Translations under genes and position numbers: made by a program
DNA from: Thioploca sp.
GTDB lineage: Bacteria; Pseudomonadota; Gammaproteobacteria; Beggiatoales; Beggiatoaceae
DNA: 32,838 nt
Direction: 5' to 3'
NCBI GenBank assembly: GCA_012032555.1
Contig: JAAUSR010000059.1
Coordinates: 1-32,838 of the forward strand
Shown here: piece by piece, positions 17,925 through 27,101 of the stretch
Layout: each line of letters starts with the position of its first letter
How positions within the stretch are numbered: the stretch's first letter is position 1
The notes under the pieces: generated by a model
Told to the model about the DNA's origin: nothing
Databases searched by the model: none
What the model saw: only the letters and a program-made list of their open reading frames with translations

Positions 17925-18923
17925 GTGAACGAAACGACTCAATTAATCGATAAATTTAATAGAAAAATTAATTATATACGGCTATCAGTGACCGATCGCT
18001 GTGATTTTCGTTGCGTTTACTGTATGGATGAACGAATGCATTTTATGCCACGGGCACAATTATTGACTCTAGAAGAATTAGCCTTAGTCGGACAAGCCTT
18101 TGTTGAATTGGGTGTCACTAAAATTCGTCTGACTGGCGGTGAACCACTCGTTCGTAAAAATATATTACAATTAATCCAAACACTAGGTCACTTAGCCGGT
18201 TTAAAAGAACTAGTCCTGACAACGAATGGTTCGCAATTGCCAAAAATGGCACAATCACTTCAGGTAGCTGGTATTAAACGAATTAATATTAGCTTAGACA
18301 GTTTAAAACCCCATCGTTTTCAAGAACTATCTCGAATAGGTAAATTGGATGTCGTGTTACGCGGCATTGAATCGGCTATTCAAGCTGGTTTTCAACGAAT
18401 TAAGATCAACACCGTGATTTTAAAAAACCGTAACCATGATGAAATACTTGATCTAACGCAATTTGCCATCCAACAAGGAATTGATATTAGCTTTATTGAA
18501 GCAATGCCAATTGGAATGATCAATGATCATGATCGGGCAGAAACCTTTTATTCCAATGAGCAGATTCGACAAGATCTTAAACAAGTTTTTACTTTAATTC
18601 CCACTACCGAGACGACTGGTGGACCAGCCAGATACTACCAAATTATTGATACTCATACTCGGGTTGGTTTTATTTCGCCACACAGTCATAATTTCTGTGA
18701 GACCTGTAATCGAGTACGAGTGACTACCGACGGTCGATTATTGCTTTGCTTAGGACAAGAAAATGCGGTAGATTTGCGACGGATTATTCGTGCACATCCT
18801 GGTGAAATTGAGCCCTTAAAACAAGCTATTGTGAAAGCAATTGACATAAAACCTAAAGGTCATGATTTTAATTTAGAAAGAACCACTCAGATTTTACGAC
18901 ATATGAATGTAACCGGTGGTTAA
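17925..18923 (+). CDS. moaA: GTP 3',8-cyclase MoaA
   Basis: 332 aa radical-SAM enzyme that starts molybdenum cofactor synthesis by turning GTP into 3',8-cyclo-7,8-dihydro-GTP. The radical-SAM cluster motif is C26-DFR-C30-VY-C33. The second cluster is carried by FCETCNRVRVTTDGRLLLCLG near the C-terminus. The protein ends in the double glycine (VTGG) needed for activity in the family. Length is normal. The GTG start has GAAGG nine bases upstream and fixes the N-terminus. fdhD follows after 21 bp, an operon that links cofactor supply to a molybdo/tungsto-enzyme such as formate dehydrogenase; other moa genes are not in the window. Confidence 0.96.
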   Translation: MNETTQLIDKFNRKINYIRLSVTDRCDFRCVYCMDERMHFMPRAQLLTLEELALVGQAFVELGVTKIRLTGGEPLVRKNILQLIQTLGHLAGLKELVLTTNGSQLPKMAQSLQVAGIKRINISLDSLKPHRFQELSRIGKLDVVLRGIESAIQAGFQRIKINTVILKNRNHDEILDLTQFAIQQGIDISFIEAMPIGMINDHDRAETFYSNEQIRQDLKQVFTLIPTTETTGGPARYYQIIDTHTRVGFISPHSHNFCETCNRVRVTTDGRLLLCLGQENAVDLRRIIRAHPGEIEPLKQAIVKAIDIKPKGHDFNLERTTQILRHMNVTGG

Positions 18924-18944
18924 AACTGATTTACTGAAGTAACC

Positions 18945-19754
18945 GTGTCTTACCAGCCGCAAGTAACTCATGCCGGATTAAGCCCAATTCATTCAGTCAT
19001 GGTGTGGGATGAACAGGGGTGTTCACAAACCATCCCGGTAGCGGGTGAAAAGCCGTTGATTTTACATGTTAACCAACGTGAAATAATAACCTTAATGACA
19101 TTTGGAGCTTATCCGGAAGCCTTAGCGATAGGTTATCTCAGAAATCAAGGTTTAATTAAGCAACTCGAAGAAATAGCCACAGTTCAGGTTGATTGGCAAA
19201 CTGAAACAGTTAAAATACAAACAGTTGCTCAGTGGCAATTGGCAACCCCCACGAGATATTCAGCGATGACGACTTGTGGTCAAGGTGTGGTATTAAGCAC
19301 TCAACCATTGATTCCCCGTCAATTATTACCAAAAATTCAAATAAAACAGTCACTCATTTACAACTTGTTAGCGGCTTTAACTCAGTACAATAAAGAGCAT
19401 CATCAAGTCGGTGGTGTGCATAGCTGCGCTCTCTATCAAACCAATCACCAAATTCTTGCTGTTATTGAAGATGTTGGACGACATAATGCAGTTGATACGA
19501 TTGCCGGTTTGATGTGGTTACAACATTGGGATGGTAAAGATAAAATTTTCTACACCACTGGACGTTTAAATGCTGAAATTGTTATGAAAATAGTTCATAT
19601 GGGCATTCCCATTCTCTTATCGCGTTCTGGTGTTACTTATCGTGGAATTAAACTCGCTCAACAATATGGAGTTACCTTAATTGCTCATGCTAAAAATCAA
19701 CACTTTCTAATTTTTAATGGTAAAACCAATGTGATTTTTGATGCTTGTCCCTAA
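18945..19754 (+). CDS. fdhD: formate dehydrogenase accessory sulfurtransferase FdhD
   Basis: 269 aa, about the usual length. FdhD passes sulfur from the IscS cysteine desulfurase to the bis-MGD cofactor of formate dehydrogenase. Family signatures are GGVHSCAL, EDVGRHNAVDTIAG, YTTGRLNAEIVMK and GIPILLSRSGVTYRGI. The expected CxxC loop reads C111-G-Q-G114, so the first Cys (C121 in E. coli) is present but the second is Gly. If the second Cys is needed in this lineage, activity would be altered; natural variation at this site is possible. The start is GTG, and it lies 21 bp after moaA and is likely co-transcribed with it. No formate dehydrogenase gene is in the window. Confidence 0.92.
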   Translation: MSYQPQVTHAGLSPIHSVMVWDEQGCSQTIPVAGEKPLILHVNQREIITLMTFGAYPEALAIGYLRNQGLIKQLEEIATVQVDWQTETVKIQTVAQWQLATPTRYSAMTTCGQGVVLSTQPLIPRQLLPKIQIKQSLIYNLLAALTQYNKEHHQVGGVHSCALYQTNHQILAVIEDVGRHNAVDTIAGLMWLQHWDGKDKIFYTTGRLNAEIVMKIVHMGIPILLSRSGVTYRGIKLAQQYGVTLIAHAKNQHFLIFNGKTNVIFDACP

Positions 19755-19854
19755 ATAATAAGTAAATCTAACACGCTAATGCTTGTCCAACTTATGATTT
19801 ATTACCAACTATTCCCATCAATAGTTCAGTTTCAAGTTTACTGATTTGGAAATG

Positions 19855-19956
19855 TTAGGCTACATCTAAATCAGCTAAATAAATTGAAGTACCAATGGCT
19901 CGAGCAATATAACCACCATCAGCGGCTGCTTCTACGACAAAAACCACTTCGTTCAT
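19855..19956 (-). pseudogene. truncated HicB-like gene copy
   Basis: ATG 19956 starts MNEVVFVVEAAADGGYIARA, closely matching the N-terminal half of the HicB-like protein encoded at 20760-20993. Relative to that copy it lacks 15 bp (TEVDS) and stops after 33 codons (LADLDVA). The rest of the domain is absent. At DNA level the shared part is close to 90% identical. It lies between fdhD and the Uma2 gene. A 10-bp tandem repeat (AATACCAGGT, 19961-19980) sits just upstream of it. Confidence 0.7.
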
Positions 19957-20085
19957 AGGTAATACCAGGTAATACCAGGTTTAAAAGCTAAAATAACTAA
20001 ACCGGAAGCTAGCTACGTTGTCAGTTTGCCAAGTAAAGCTTGGTAACAAGCTAAAAACGAAATCCCGCTTTCATATCTTGAACAA

Positions 20086-20105
20086 GCTGGGTTTTTCAAC
20101 CCAGC
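20086..20105. repeat. palindrome upstream of the Uma2 gene
   Basis: GCTGGGTT-TTTC-AACCCAGC is a perfect 8-bp-arm hairpin followed by CTAC, ending 26 bp before the Uma2 ATG. A half-site of the same type (GTAGGCTGGGTTGA) recurs near 29743-29756. Confidence 0.7.
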
Positions 20106-20131
20106 CTACTTGTGCTAAAATTAAGGTTCCC

Positions 20132-20695
20132 ATGCAATTAGCTACCGAACAACATTATAGCCGGGCAGAATACCTAGCGATGGAAGAAACAACCCAGGTG
20201 CGGCATGAATTTCTTCAGGGAAAAATTTTTGCTATGTCTGGTGGGACTTTTAATCATGCGGTATTATCGGGTAATGTTTATTTTGCCTTGAAAACGAAGC
20301 TGCGTGAAAAACCTTGTCAACCGCTGAATAGCGATATGCGAATTCATACCCCAGCCGGTTTAGATACTTACCCAGATGTATCGGTTTATTGTGGTCAACC
20401 GGAACTGACGGATAACAATAAAACTTTATTAAATCCCGTAGTGATTATTGAAGTGCTATCACCAACTACCCGCAATTATGATCAAGGAGAGAAATTTAGA
20501 TTGTATCGTTCTATACCCAGTTTGCAAGACTATTTATTGATCGATTCGGAAAGAATAGCAGCAAGTCACTTCCACAAATTAGCAAATGCTGATTGGTTAT
20601 TGCATGAACATACTGTAAGCAGTGATATTATCTTGTTACCAGCCATTGAACAGCCACTAAGTTTGGCAGAAATTTATGAGAATGTCCCGCTTTAA
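20132..20695 (+). CDS. Uma2-family (DUF820) putative restriction endonuclease
   Basis: 187 aa, the usual length for Uma2 proteins, which have a PD-(D/E)xK nuclease fold. Recognisable blocks are YSRAEYLAMEE, RHEFLQGKIFAMSGGT, NHAVLSGN, PLNSDMRI, TYPDVSVYCG (catalytic Asp) and VIIEVLSPTT (catalytic Glu), then FRLYRSIPSLQDYLLID. ATG 20132 is chosen because AAGG lies about six bases upstream and family members begin just before QHYSRAEY; an upstream TTG at 20018 would add 38 residues spanning a palindrome. Uma2 genes are often multicopy in sulfur bacteria and cyanobacteria, and their biological role is largely unproven. It is bracketed by two copies of a HicB-like gene on the other strand. Confidence 0.9.
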   Translation: MQLATEQHYSRAEYLAMEETTQVRHEFLQGKIFAMSGGTFNHAVLSGNVYFALKTKLREKPCQPLNSDMRIHTPAGLDTYPDVSVYCGQPELTDNNKTLLNPVVIIEVLSPTTRNYDQGEKFRLYRSIPSLQDYLLIDSERIAASHFHKLANADWLLHEHTVSSDIILLPAIEQPLSLAEIYENVPL

Positions 20696-20759
20696 GGATA
20701 GGTTTGATTTGATGAGGCTAAAGTGACTAATCTTTACCCAGAAATATGACGTGGTAATC

Positions 20760-20993
20760 TCATGCGGCAATGATTTCTTCGCGAACAAAATGTAATCGAA
20801 TGATTTTAGGTCGATCTGATTCTTCAAAGTGGCAATGTACCGCATCACGTACTTGAACATGTAAATCAGCTAAACTATCAACTTCCGTATAAATTGAAGT
20901 ACCAATGGCTCGAGCAATATAACCACCTTCAGCGACTTCTTCTACGACAAAAATTACTTCGTTTGAGCTGGGTAGCGAGCTACGCGCTACCAT
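20760..20993 (-). CDS. HicB-like small protein (antitoxin-type fold)
   Basis: 77 aa. The core NEVIFVVEEVAEGGYIARAI, then a ADLHVQVRDAVHCHFEE block and IRLHFVREEIIAA, matches short HicB-like proteins often mislabelled 2-oxoisovalerate dehydrogenase subunits. In HicAB systems HicB neutralises the HicA mRNA-interferase; no HicA gene is adjacent here. The first ten residues (MVARSSLPSS) come from an inserted palindrome: the truncated copy at 19855-19956 begins MNEVVF where this one has SSNEVIF. The ATG follows the kdpE stop (TAG, 20997-20999) by 3 bp, with no clear ribosome site, so it may be expressed by coupling to the kdp operon. Confidence 0.8.
   Translation of the reverse strand: MVARSSLPSSNEVIFVVEEVAEGGYIARAIGTSIYTEVDSLADLHVQVRDAVHCHFEESDRPKIIRLHFVREEIIAA
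20971..20991. repeat. palindrome inside the start of the HicB-like gene
   Basis: GGTAGCG-AGCTACG-CGCTACC forms a hairpin with 7-bp arms. It occupies the first codons of the HicB-like frame and ends 6 bp from the kdpE stop. Confidence 0.75.
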
Positions 20994-20996
20994 TTT

Positions 20997-21698
20997 CTAT
21001 TCGAGAATTAACCGATATCCTACCCCAGTTTCAGTTAGCAAATGACAAGGTTGCGCTGGATTCTGCTCTAGTTTCTGGCGCAGGTGTCCCATATAAATTC
21101 TTAGGTAGTGACTACGGTCAGAATAGTTTGGTCCCCAAACTGCTGTTAATAATTGACGGTGGGTCAAGACTTTACCCGCATAACGGATCAATACTAACAA
21201 TAGACGATACTCGATGGGTGTGAGATGTACCACCTGACCATGACGGGTAACGCTCCTTAAAGCCAAATCCACTTTAATTTCACCAAAATGGATCTCGGGT
21301 TCAGTGAGTGTAACCGCAGCTTGCTGGCGACGCAGATGGGCACGAATTCGAGCCAGTAATTCAGCTACGCCAAATGGTTTGGTTAAATAATCATCTGCAC
21401 CGGCATTCAAGGCTTGTACCTTTTCTTGTTCCTGGGTGCGTGCTGAGAGGACTAAGATAGGAATATTACTCCAGGCGCGGATTTCACGGATAACGTCAAT
21501 GCCTTCACAATCTGGTAAGCCTAAGTCAATAATGAGTAAATCCGGCTGGCGCGTACTTGCTTCAATAAGACCTTGCCGGCCGGTTTCAGCCGTAAATACC
21601 CGCAAATGCTCGGCTTGTAAGGCGGTGGTAAGAAAACGACCAATCGGTTTCTCATCTTCAATGATCAGAATATGCGGGCAATCTTCAGGAAGAGTCAT
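20997..21698 (-). CDS. kdpE: KDP operon response regulator KdpE
   Basis: 233 aa OmpR-type regulator. The receiver domain has the acidic pocket E14/D15, phospho-acceptor D58 (LLIIDLGLPD), LSART and DDYLTKPFG. The C-terminal winged helix includes HLTPIEYRLLLVL, VLTHRQLL and DRSHYLRIYMGHLRQKLE. When phosphorylated by KdpD under K+ limitation it activates the kdp promoter. The start overlaps the kdpD end by 14 bp, so translation is probably coupled. It is the last gene of the operon before the palindrome-altered HicB-like frame. Confidence 0.96.
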   Translation of the reverse strand: MTLPEDCPHILIIEDEKPIGRFLTTALQAEHLRVFTAETGRQGLIEASTRQPDLLIIDLGLPDCEGIDVIREIRAWSNIPILVLSARTQEQEKVQALNAGADDYLTKPFGVAELLARIRAHLRRQQAAVTLTEPEIHFGEIKVDLALRSVTRHGQVVHLTPIEYRLLLVLIRYAGKVLTHRQLLTAVWGPNYSDRSHYLRIYMGHLRQKLEQNPAQPCHLLTETGVGYRLILE

Positions 21699-24408
21699 CG
21701 CTTGATTCCATTGCCGGCAAAGGGGGTGATTCTCGCAGCGGGAGGGTGAAGGTCAATTTGGCACCGGCGGGTTGATTATTTTTAGCCGTTATTTTTCCAC
21801 CATGCGCTTCAATAATGGCTCGGCAAATCGCTAAACCTAATCCAACCCCAGCTTGAGAAGGTTGCTTTTCGCCGCGAGTAAACTTGTCAAAAACTTTCTC
21901 TTCCATCCCGAGCGGAAATCCAGGCCCATTGTCGCTAACACTGCATTGAAATTCCGTGTCCTTAACTTGCGCTGCTAAGGTAATACGTGAGCCGGGCGGA
22001 GTATATTTAGCGGCGTTTTCCAGTAAGTTACCTAAAACGCGTTCAATCAAAATGGCATCAAATAGCAGCAGAGGTAGGTCTGATGGCAACTGAGTCACTA
22101 TCTCGTGCTTGGCCAGTAATCTGGCTGAAGATCGTAACGTGCTGCCCACCACTTCTTCAAAAAATTGCCATTGCAAATTTAGTTTTAAACCCCCAGACTG
22201 TAAGCGCGCCATATCCAGTAAATTAATCACCAAACTATTAATGCGTAAGGCTTCTTCATAGAGTGTCTCGGTCAGTTCTTGGCGTGTGGCAATGGGTAAT
22301 TCTGGATGACTATTTAAAGTACTCGATAAGCCAACGATAGCGGTCAACGGGGTACGTAAATCATGGGAAATAGCCGCAAGTACCGAGTTACGCAAGCGTT
22401 CTGCTTCCATACTCACGAGCACATCTTGCGCGATATCGACGTAATGTACCCGCTCGAGTGCCAGTGCAATTTGTGCTGCAAAAGTATCGAGGAGACGTTG
22501 TTGTTCCGGTTGAAAAACCTGGTGCAGATTCGTTGGCACCATCGCTAATACGCCCCGGGTACGCATGGGGGCACGTAACGGTAAATAGAGTCCAGGATTG
22601 GCGGGTAAAGTATGCGTTCCTAAGCCAGCCGGTTGCTGATTATCATATACCCATTGTGCAATACCGATATCCACCCAGGAATCAAGGGATTGAGTTGGCG
22701 GATCCGTCAGCGGTTGACGGACTTTCTCGTGACTATCTGGCAACAGTAGTGCAATTTGAGCTTGAAATACGCCTTGCAAGTGTTCACAACTGATTTCGAT
22801 GATTTGTACGACCGTGAGTGCCGACGAAAGTTCTTTACTGAGTGCATATAAAGCGCTGGTGCGTCGCTCCCGGTAACTAGCCACCCGGGCTTGGTAACGT
22901 AAGCTAGCAGTGAGATGGCTGATAATCAAGGAGACCGCGAGCATGACTGCAAAAGTGAATAAATATTGGGTATCAGCGATGGTGAGTGATAACTGCGGGG
23001 GAACAAAAAAGAAATCGAAGAGAATAACACTGAGAATAGAAGCGAGAATACCCGCACTACGCCCAAATTGCACCGTGACACCCACTACCACCAACAGATA
23101 CAGCATAATCACATTGATAGCATCCAAAAACCGATTCAAACTCGCAGCGATAAAAGTAATGCCAATACCGGCAACGATAGCCAAAATGTAGCCTTGCAAC
23201 GGTGGTGCTGAATTTTCTGCAAACTCGAAACTACGTGGCTGCACCGGTGGCGAGAGCGTTGCCGGGGTCTGGGTGTGAATAACAATATATACATCAATGT
23301 CTTGGGAACGATTTGCTAATTCATCCATGAGACTGGGGCGCAGCAATTTAGCGAACCAAGAACGACGGGATTTGCCAACGACCCATTTGGTCACATTGCG
23401 GCTGCGGGCGTAACTCAATAAGGTATCGGCTAATTCGGTTCCAGATAGGCTGACGGTCTCAGCGCCCAGTTCTTGAGCGAGTTTTAGTGTGGTTAGAATT
23501 TGGTCACGTTGCTGAGTAGGCAACCGTTGCAAAGCGGGCGTTTCCACATAGACTACCAGCCAATCAGCGCGCAGCCCAGCAGCTAGCCTAGCAGCACTGC
23601 GCACCAGTTGCTCACCTTCTGCGCCCGGACCCAGGCAAACCATTAACCGTTCTTTCGCTTGCCAGATCGGTTGAATAGCTTGATCGGCCCGGTAATCGCG
23701 CATTTGGGCATCGACTCGATCAGCAGTTCGTCGTAGCGCCAGTTCTCGTAAAGCAATCAAATTCCCTTTGCGGAAAAAATTTTGGATGGCTTGTTGAGCC
23801 TGTTGCGGTAAATAAACTTTCCCTTCTTTCAACCGCTGTAACAGTTCATCTGGGGTGATATCGACTAACGTCACTTCATCAGCTTTTTCAAAGACATGAT
23901 CGGGTAGCGTTTCCCATACTCGAACCCCAGTGATTTGGCCAACAATATCGTTAAGACTTTCGAGATGTTGGACGTTAACCGTGGTGTAAACATGAATGCC
24001 GGCGGTTAGTAATTCTTCTACATCCTGCCAGCGTTTCAGATGACGCGAACCCGTTACGTTAGAATGCGCCAGTTCATCTATTAAAATCAAGCTGGGTTTC
24101 CGGGCCAAGGCGCCATCTAAATCAAATTCTGGCAATTGTTTGCCACGATAATTCATCAGCTTGGGGGGTAGCACTTCTAACGCTGCCAATAACTGAGCTG
24201 TTTCACTACGTCCATGCGTTTCTACCACGCCAACCACCACCTCTATTCCTTGGCTTCGCTGGGCATTCGCTGCCAATAACATGGCAAATGTTTTACCAAC
24301 CCCAGCACAGCTCCCAAAGAAAATTTTTAGGCAACCACGCTGTTGTTTCGCTTCTTCTTGCTGGATTTTATTCAGCAGTTCATCGGGATCCGGGCGTTTA
24401 GGCGTCAT
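21685..24408 (-). CDS. kdpD: sensor histidine kinase KdpD
   Basis: 907 aa, close to the usual length of about 895. Order: cytoplasmic KdpD domain with Walker A GSCAGVGKT (residues 32-40), a Usp-like domain (about 250-370), four clustered membrane helices (DUF4118, about 405-505), a GAF-like region (about 525-660), HisKA with H682 in AAISHDLRTPLTAI, and an HATPase with NLLENAAKYTPPG, DNGPGFP and GVGLGLAICR. It senses K+ limitation or salt stress and phosphorylates KdpE. It lies 17 bp after kdpC and overlaps kdpE. Confidence 0.97.
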   Translation of the reverse strand: MTPKRPDPDELLNKIQQEEAKQQRGCLKIFFGSCAGVGKTFAMLLAANAQRSQGIEVVVGVVETHGRSETAQLLAALEVLPPKLMNYRGKQLPEFDLDGALARKPSLILIDELAHSNVTGSRHLKRWQDVEELLTAGIHVYTTVNVQHLESLNDIVGQITGVRVWETLPDHVFEKADEVTLVDITPDELLQRLKEGKVYLPQQAQQAIQNFFRKGNLIALRELALRRTADRVDAQMRDYRADQAIQPIWQAKERLMVCLGPGAEGEQLVRSAARLAAGLRADWLVVYVETPALQRLPTQQRDQILTTLKLAQELGAETVSLSGTELADTLLSYARSRNVTKWVVGKSRRSWFAKLLRPSLMDELANRSQDIDVYIVIHTQTPATLSPPVQPRSFEFAENSAPPLQGYILAIVAGIGITFIAASLNRFLDAINVIMLYLLVVVGVTVQFGRSAGILASILSVILFDFFFVPPQLSLTIADTQYLFTFAVMLAVSLIISHLTASLRYQARVASYRERRTSALYALSKELSSALTVVQIIEISCEHLQGVFQAQIALLLPDSHEKVRQPLTDPPTQSLDSWVDIGIAQWVYDNQQPAGLGTHTLPANPGLYLPLRAPMRTRGVLAMVPTNLHQVFQPEQQRLLDTFAAQIALALERVHYVDIAQDVLVSMEAERLRNSVLAAISHDLRTPLTAIVGLSSTLNSHPELPIATRQELTETLYEEALRINSLVINLLDMARLQSGGLKLNLQWQFFEEVVGSTLRSSARLLAKHEIVTQLPSDLPLLLFDAILIERVLGNLLENAAKYTPPGSRITLAAQVKDTEFQCSVSDNGPGFPLGMEEKVFDKFTRGEKQPSQAGVGLGLAICRAIIEAHGGKITAKNNQPAGAKLTFTLPLRESPPLPAMESSDDSS

Positions 24409-24425
24409 CGGTCTAGCCCATCAAA

Positions 24426-25019
24426 TTAGCGTTTATCGGTAGCAGAAGCCACTAACGAGTCTAGCGCCAGATTTAATTCCAACACATTGACTCTGGCTTC
24501 ACCCAATATTCCCCACTGCGGCGCTTGAAGATGCGCTTGAACCAAGGATTGTAATTGTGTGGGTGCTAGGTGGCGTAATTTGGCAATGCGGTTAATTTGA
24601 TAATAAGCAGCGGCGGGGCTGATATGCGGATCTAAACCACTGGCCGAAGCGGTAACGAGATCAACCGGGATCGGTAACGGGTTATCGGGGTCTGCGGCTC
24701 GTAAGGCGGTTATCCGTTCCGTCACGGCTGCCAGTAAAGCCGGATTCGATGGCCCCAGATTAGAACCCCCAGAAGCGGTGGCATTGTCAGGATAAGACGC
24801 CGTGGCTGAAGGACGACCCCAGAAATAGCGGGGATCAGTCACCGCTTGCCCAATTAAGCGCGAACCGAGCCACTGACCTTGAGATCCCATCAAACTCCCA
24901 GCAACCTGCTGTGGAAAAAATAATTGCCCGATAGCGGTCACCACCAAAGGATACAGCACCCCGGTGATTAAGCTCAATAGTAAGAATAAACTTAGCGCTG
25001 GACGCAGTAACGCTTTCAC
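24426..25019 (-). CDS. kdpC: K+-transporting ATPase subunit KdpC
   Basis: 197 aa, normal length. One N-terminal membrane helix (about residues 5-30) is followed by a periplasmic domain with family blocks [46 protein letters not shown] and [13 protein letters not shown]. KdpC is an essential subunit of the KdpFABC complex, thought to stabilise it and increase ATP affinity. Its ATG overlaps the end of kdpB by 4 bp (ATGA), a mark of coupling. Confidence 0.97.
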   Translation of the reverse strand: MKALLRPALSLFLLLSLITGVLYPLVVTAIGQLFFPQQVAGSLMGSQGQWLGSRLIGQAVTDPRYFWGRPSATASYPDNATASGGSNLGPSNPALLAAVTERITALRAADPDNPLPIPVDLVTASASGLDPHISPAAAYYQINRIAKLRHLAPTQLQSLVQAHLQAPQWGILGEARVNVLELNLALDSLVASATDKR

Positions 25020-27091
25020 AAGGATAGACCTCCTAATAAAGTCAGCAGACTGTCAATCAACTTGATACCGATAAAAGGAACGATGAGGCCACCTAAACCA
25101 TAACTTAACAAATTACGCCGCAATAAGATGGCTGCACTGAAGGGCTGATAGTTCACGCCTTTGAGTGCGAGCGGAATCAACAGCACAATAATCAAAGCAT
25201 TAAAAATAACGGCTGATAAAATGGCGCTAGACGGACTATGCAGTCTCATCAGATTGAGTGCATTCAGTTGTGGATAAGTACTCGCAAAAGCCGCCGGAAT
25301 AATGGCGAAATATTTGGCAACATCATTAGCGAGACTAAAAGTGGTGAGCGCACCGCGCGTCATCAACATTTGCTTACCAATCTCAACAATTTCAAGTAAT
25401 TTTGTCGGGTTGGAATCCAGATCAACCATATTACCGGCTTCTTTGGCGGCTTGCGTCCCGGTGTTCATTACCACGGCAACATCGGCCTGCGCTAACGCCG
25501 GTGCGTCATTAGTCCCATCACCGGTCATCGCTACCAACTTACCTTCCGCTTGGTAACGGCGGATTAATTTTAACTTAGTCTCCGGGGTGGCTTCCGCCAG
25601 AAAATCGTCAACCCCCACTTCAGCGGCAATCGCAGCGGCCGTTAACCCATTATCACCGGTAATCATGACTGTTTTAATGCCAATGCAGCGCAGCTTAGCG
25701 AAGCGTTCTTTAATGCCACCTTTGACAATATCTTTCAGTTCAATCACACCTAATTCTCGCACGCCATCAACCACCACCATGGGCGTACTCCCGTGGCGTG
25801 CGATTTGTTCGACCAGTTCGGTGATCACCGGTAGGCTCGTTTGCCCTTGAGTTTCCAGATACTTGCGAATTGCACTGGCTGCGCCTTTACGAATTTGGCG
25901 TTCGCCCAGATCGACGCCACTCATCCGAGTTTGTGCAGTAAAGGGAACAAAATGGGCATTTAAGGCTTGAATAGACCGTCCCCGCAAATTGAATTTTTGT
26001 TTAGCGAGCACCACAATACTGCGACCTTCCGGCGTTTCATCAGCGAGCGATGCCAATTGAGCCGCATCCGCTAGTTGTGGTTCGGTGACGCCAGGCACGG
26101 GTAGAAAAGCCGCTGCTTGACGATTTCCTAGCGTAATGGTACCCGTTTTATCCAACAGCAGGACATCCACATCACCCGCCGCTTCGATAGCACGACCAGA
26201 AGCCGCAATGACATTGGCCTGCATCATCCGACTCATGCCAGCGACACCAATAGCAGAGAGTAACCCGCCGATGGTGGTGGGAATCAAACAGACCAATAAT
26301 GCGACTAAGACAGTAATGGTGATGGGTTGACCACTGCCGGCGACGCTCACACTGAATAACGAGAGTGGTAACAGCGTGGCTATCACGAGTAAAAAGATGA
26401 TAGTCAGAGCGACAAGTAGGATAGTCAAAGCGATTTCATTGGGAGTCTTTTGCCGCCTAGCCCCTTCGACCATCGCGATCATTTTATCAAGAAACGCTTC
26501 CCCCGGATTAACCGTGACCTGCACCACTAGCCAATCGGACAACACGCGCGTACCGCCGGTAACCGCGCTAAAGTCGCCACCAGCTTCACGAATCACCGGT
26601 GCCGATTCCCCCGTAATTGCTGATTCATCGACTGAGGCCACGCCTTCAATAATTTCACCATCGGCGGGAATAATATCGCCGGTTTCGACCAAGACCACAT
26701 CACCACGACGTAGCATTATTCCACTCACGATGGTCCAAGCAGCGCCATATTGAGGCTTAGCTAACTTTTTAGCGGCAACTTCCTGTTTGGCACCGCGTAA
26801 TGCAGCCGCTTGGGCTTTACTGCGACCTTCCGCCAGGGCTTGAGCAAAATTAGCGAATAATACGGTGAACCATAACCACAGGGCGATAGCAAAAATAAAA
26901 TGGGCGGGGGCTTCGCCAGTGCCGAATAACGCTTGCAAACCAAGCCCTGTCGTCAGGAGACTACCGAGGTAAACCACGAACATTACCGGATTACGAATTT
27001 GCCATTGCGGTGCTAACCAACGTACTGCCTCAATCAGTGCCGGTTTCAGCAACGCGAGATCGAGCAAGGAAAAATGAATTTTATGTGCCAT
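25016..27091 (-). CDS. kdpB: K+-transporting P-type ATPase subunit KdpB
   Basis: 691 aa P-type ATPase that hydrolyses ATP and drives K+ uptake with KdpA. Phosphorylation site D314 lies in [10 protein letters not shown]. The A-domain TGESAPV, the hinge [16 protein letters not shown], and [11 protein letters not shown] complete the signature. Membrane helices are in the expected order. Length is near the usual 680-690. It begins 10 bp after the kdpA stop and overlaps kdpC. Confidence 0.98.
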   Translation of the reverse strand: MAHKIHFSLLDLALLKPALIEAVRWLAPQWQIRNPVMFVVYLGSLLTTGLGLQALFGTGEAPAHFIFAIALWLWFTVLFANFAQALAEGRSKAQAAALRGAKQEVAAKKLAKPQYGAAWTIVSGIMLRRGDVVLVETGDIIPADGEIIEGVASVDESAITGESAPVIREAGGDFSAVTGGTRVLSDWLVVQVTVNPGEAFLDKMIAMVEGARRQKTPNEIALTILLVALTIIFLLVIATLLPLSLFSVSVAGSGQPITITVLVALLVCLIPTTIGGLLSAIGVAGMSRMMQANVIAASGRAIEAAGDVDVLLLDKTGTITLGNRQAAAFLPVPGVTEPQLADAAQLASLADETPEGRSIVVLAKQKFNLRGRSIQALNAHFVPFTAQTRMSGVDLGERQIRKGAASAIRKYLETQGQTSLPVITELVEQIARHGSTPMVVVDGVRELGVIELKDIVKGGIKERFAKLRCIGIKTVMITGDNGLTAAAIAAEVGVDDFLAEATPETKLKLIRRYQAEGKLVAMTGDGTNDAPALAQADVAVVMNTGTQAAKEAGNMVDLDSNPTKLLEIVEIGKQMLMTRGALTTFSLANDVAKYFAIIPAAFASTYPQLNALNLMRLHSPSSAILSAVIFNALIIVLLIPLALKGVNYQPFSAAILLRRNLLSYGLGGLIVPFIGIKLIDSLLTLLGGLSL

Positions 27092-27101
27092 CGATTAATC
27101 C

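Noticed and set aside
17881-17928. A 15-codon frame (MSYHLLIGPNEGYLL) whose TGA overlaps the moaA GTG, like a coupled leader peptide
   Set aside because: It has no ribosome site and no attenuator-type residues or hairpins; the overlap could easily be chance. I also see no clear molybdenum-cofactor riboswitch upstream.
20018-20131. Longer start (TTG 20018) for the Uma2 gene
   Set aside because: The extension crosses a palindrome, has no family similarity, and ATG 20132 has a ribosome site and the normal family N-terminus.
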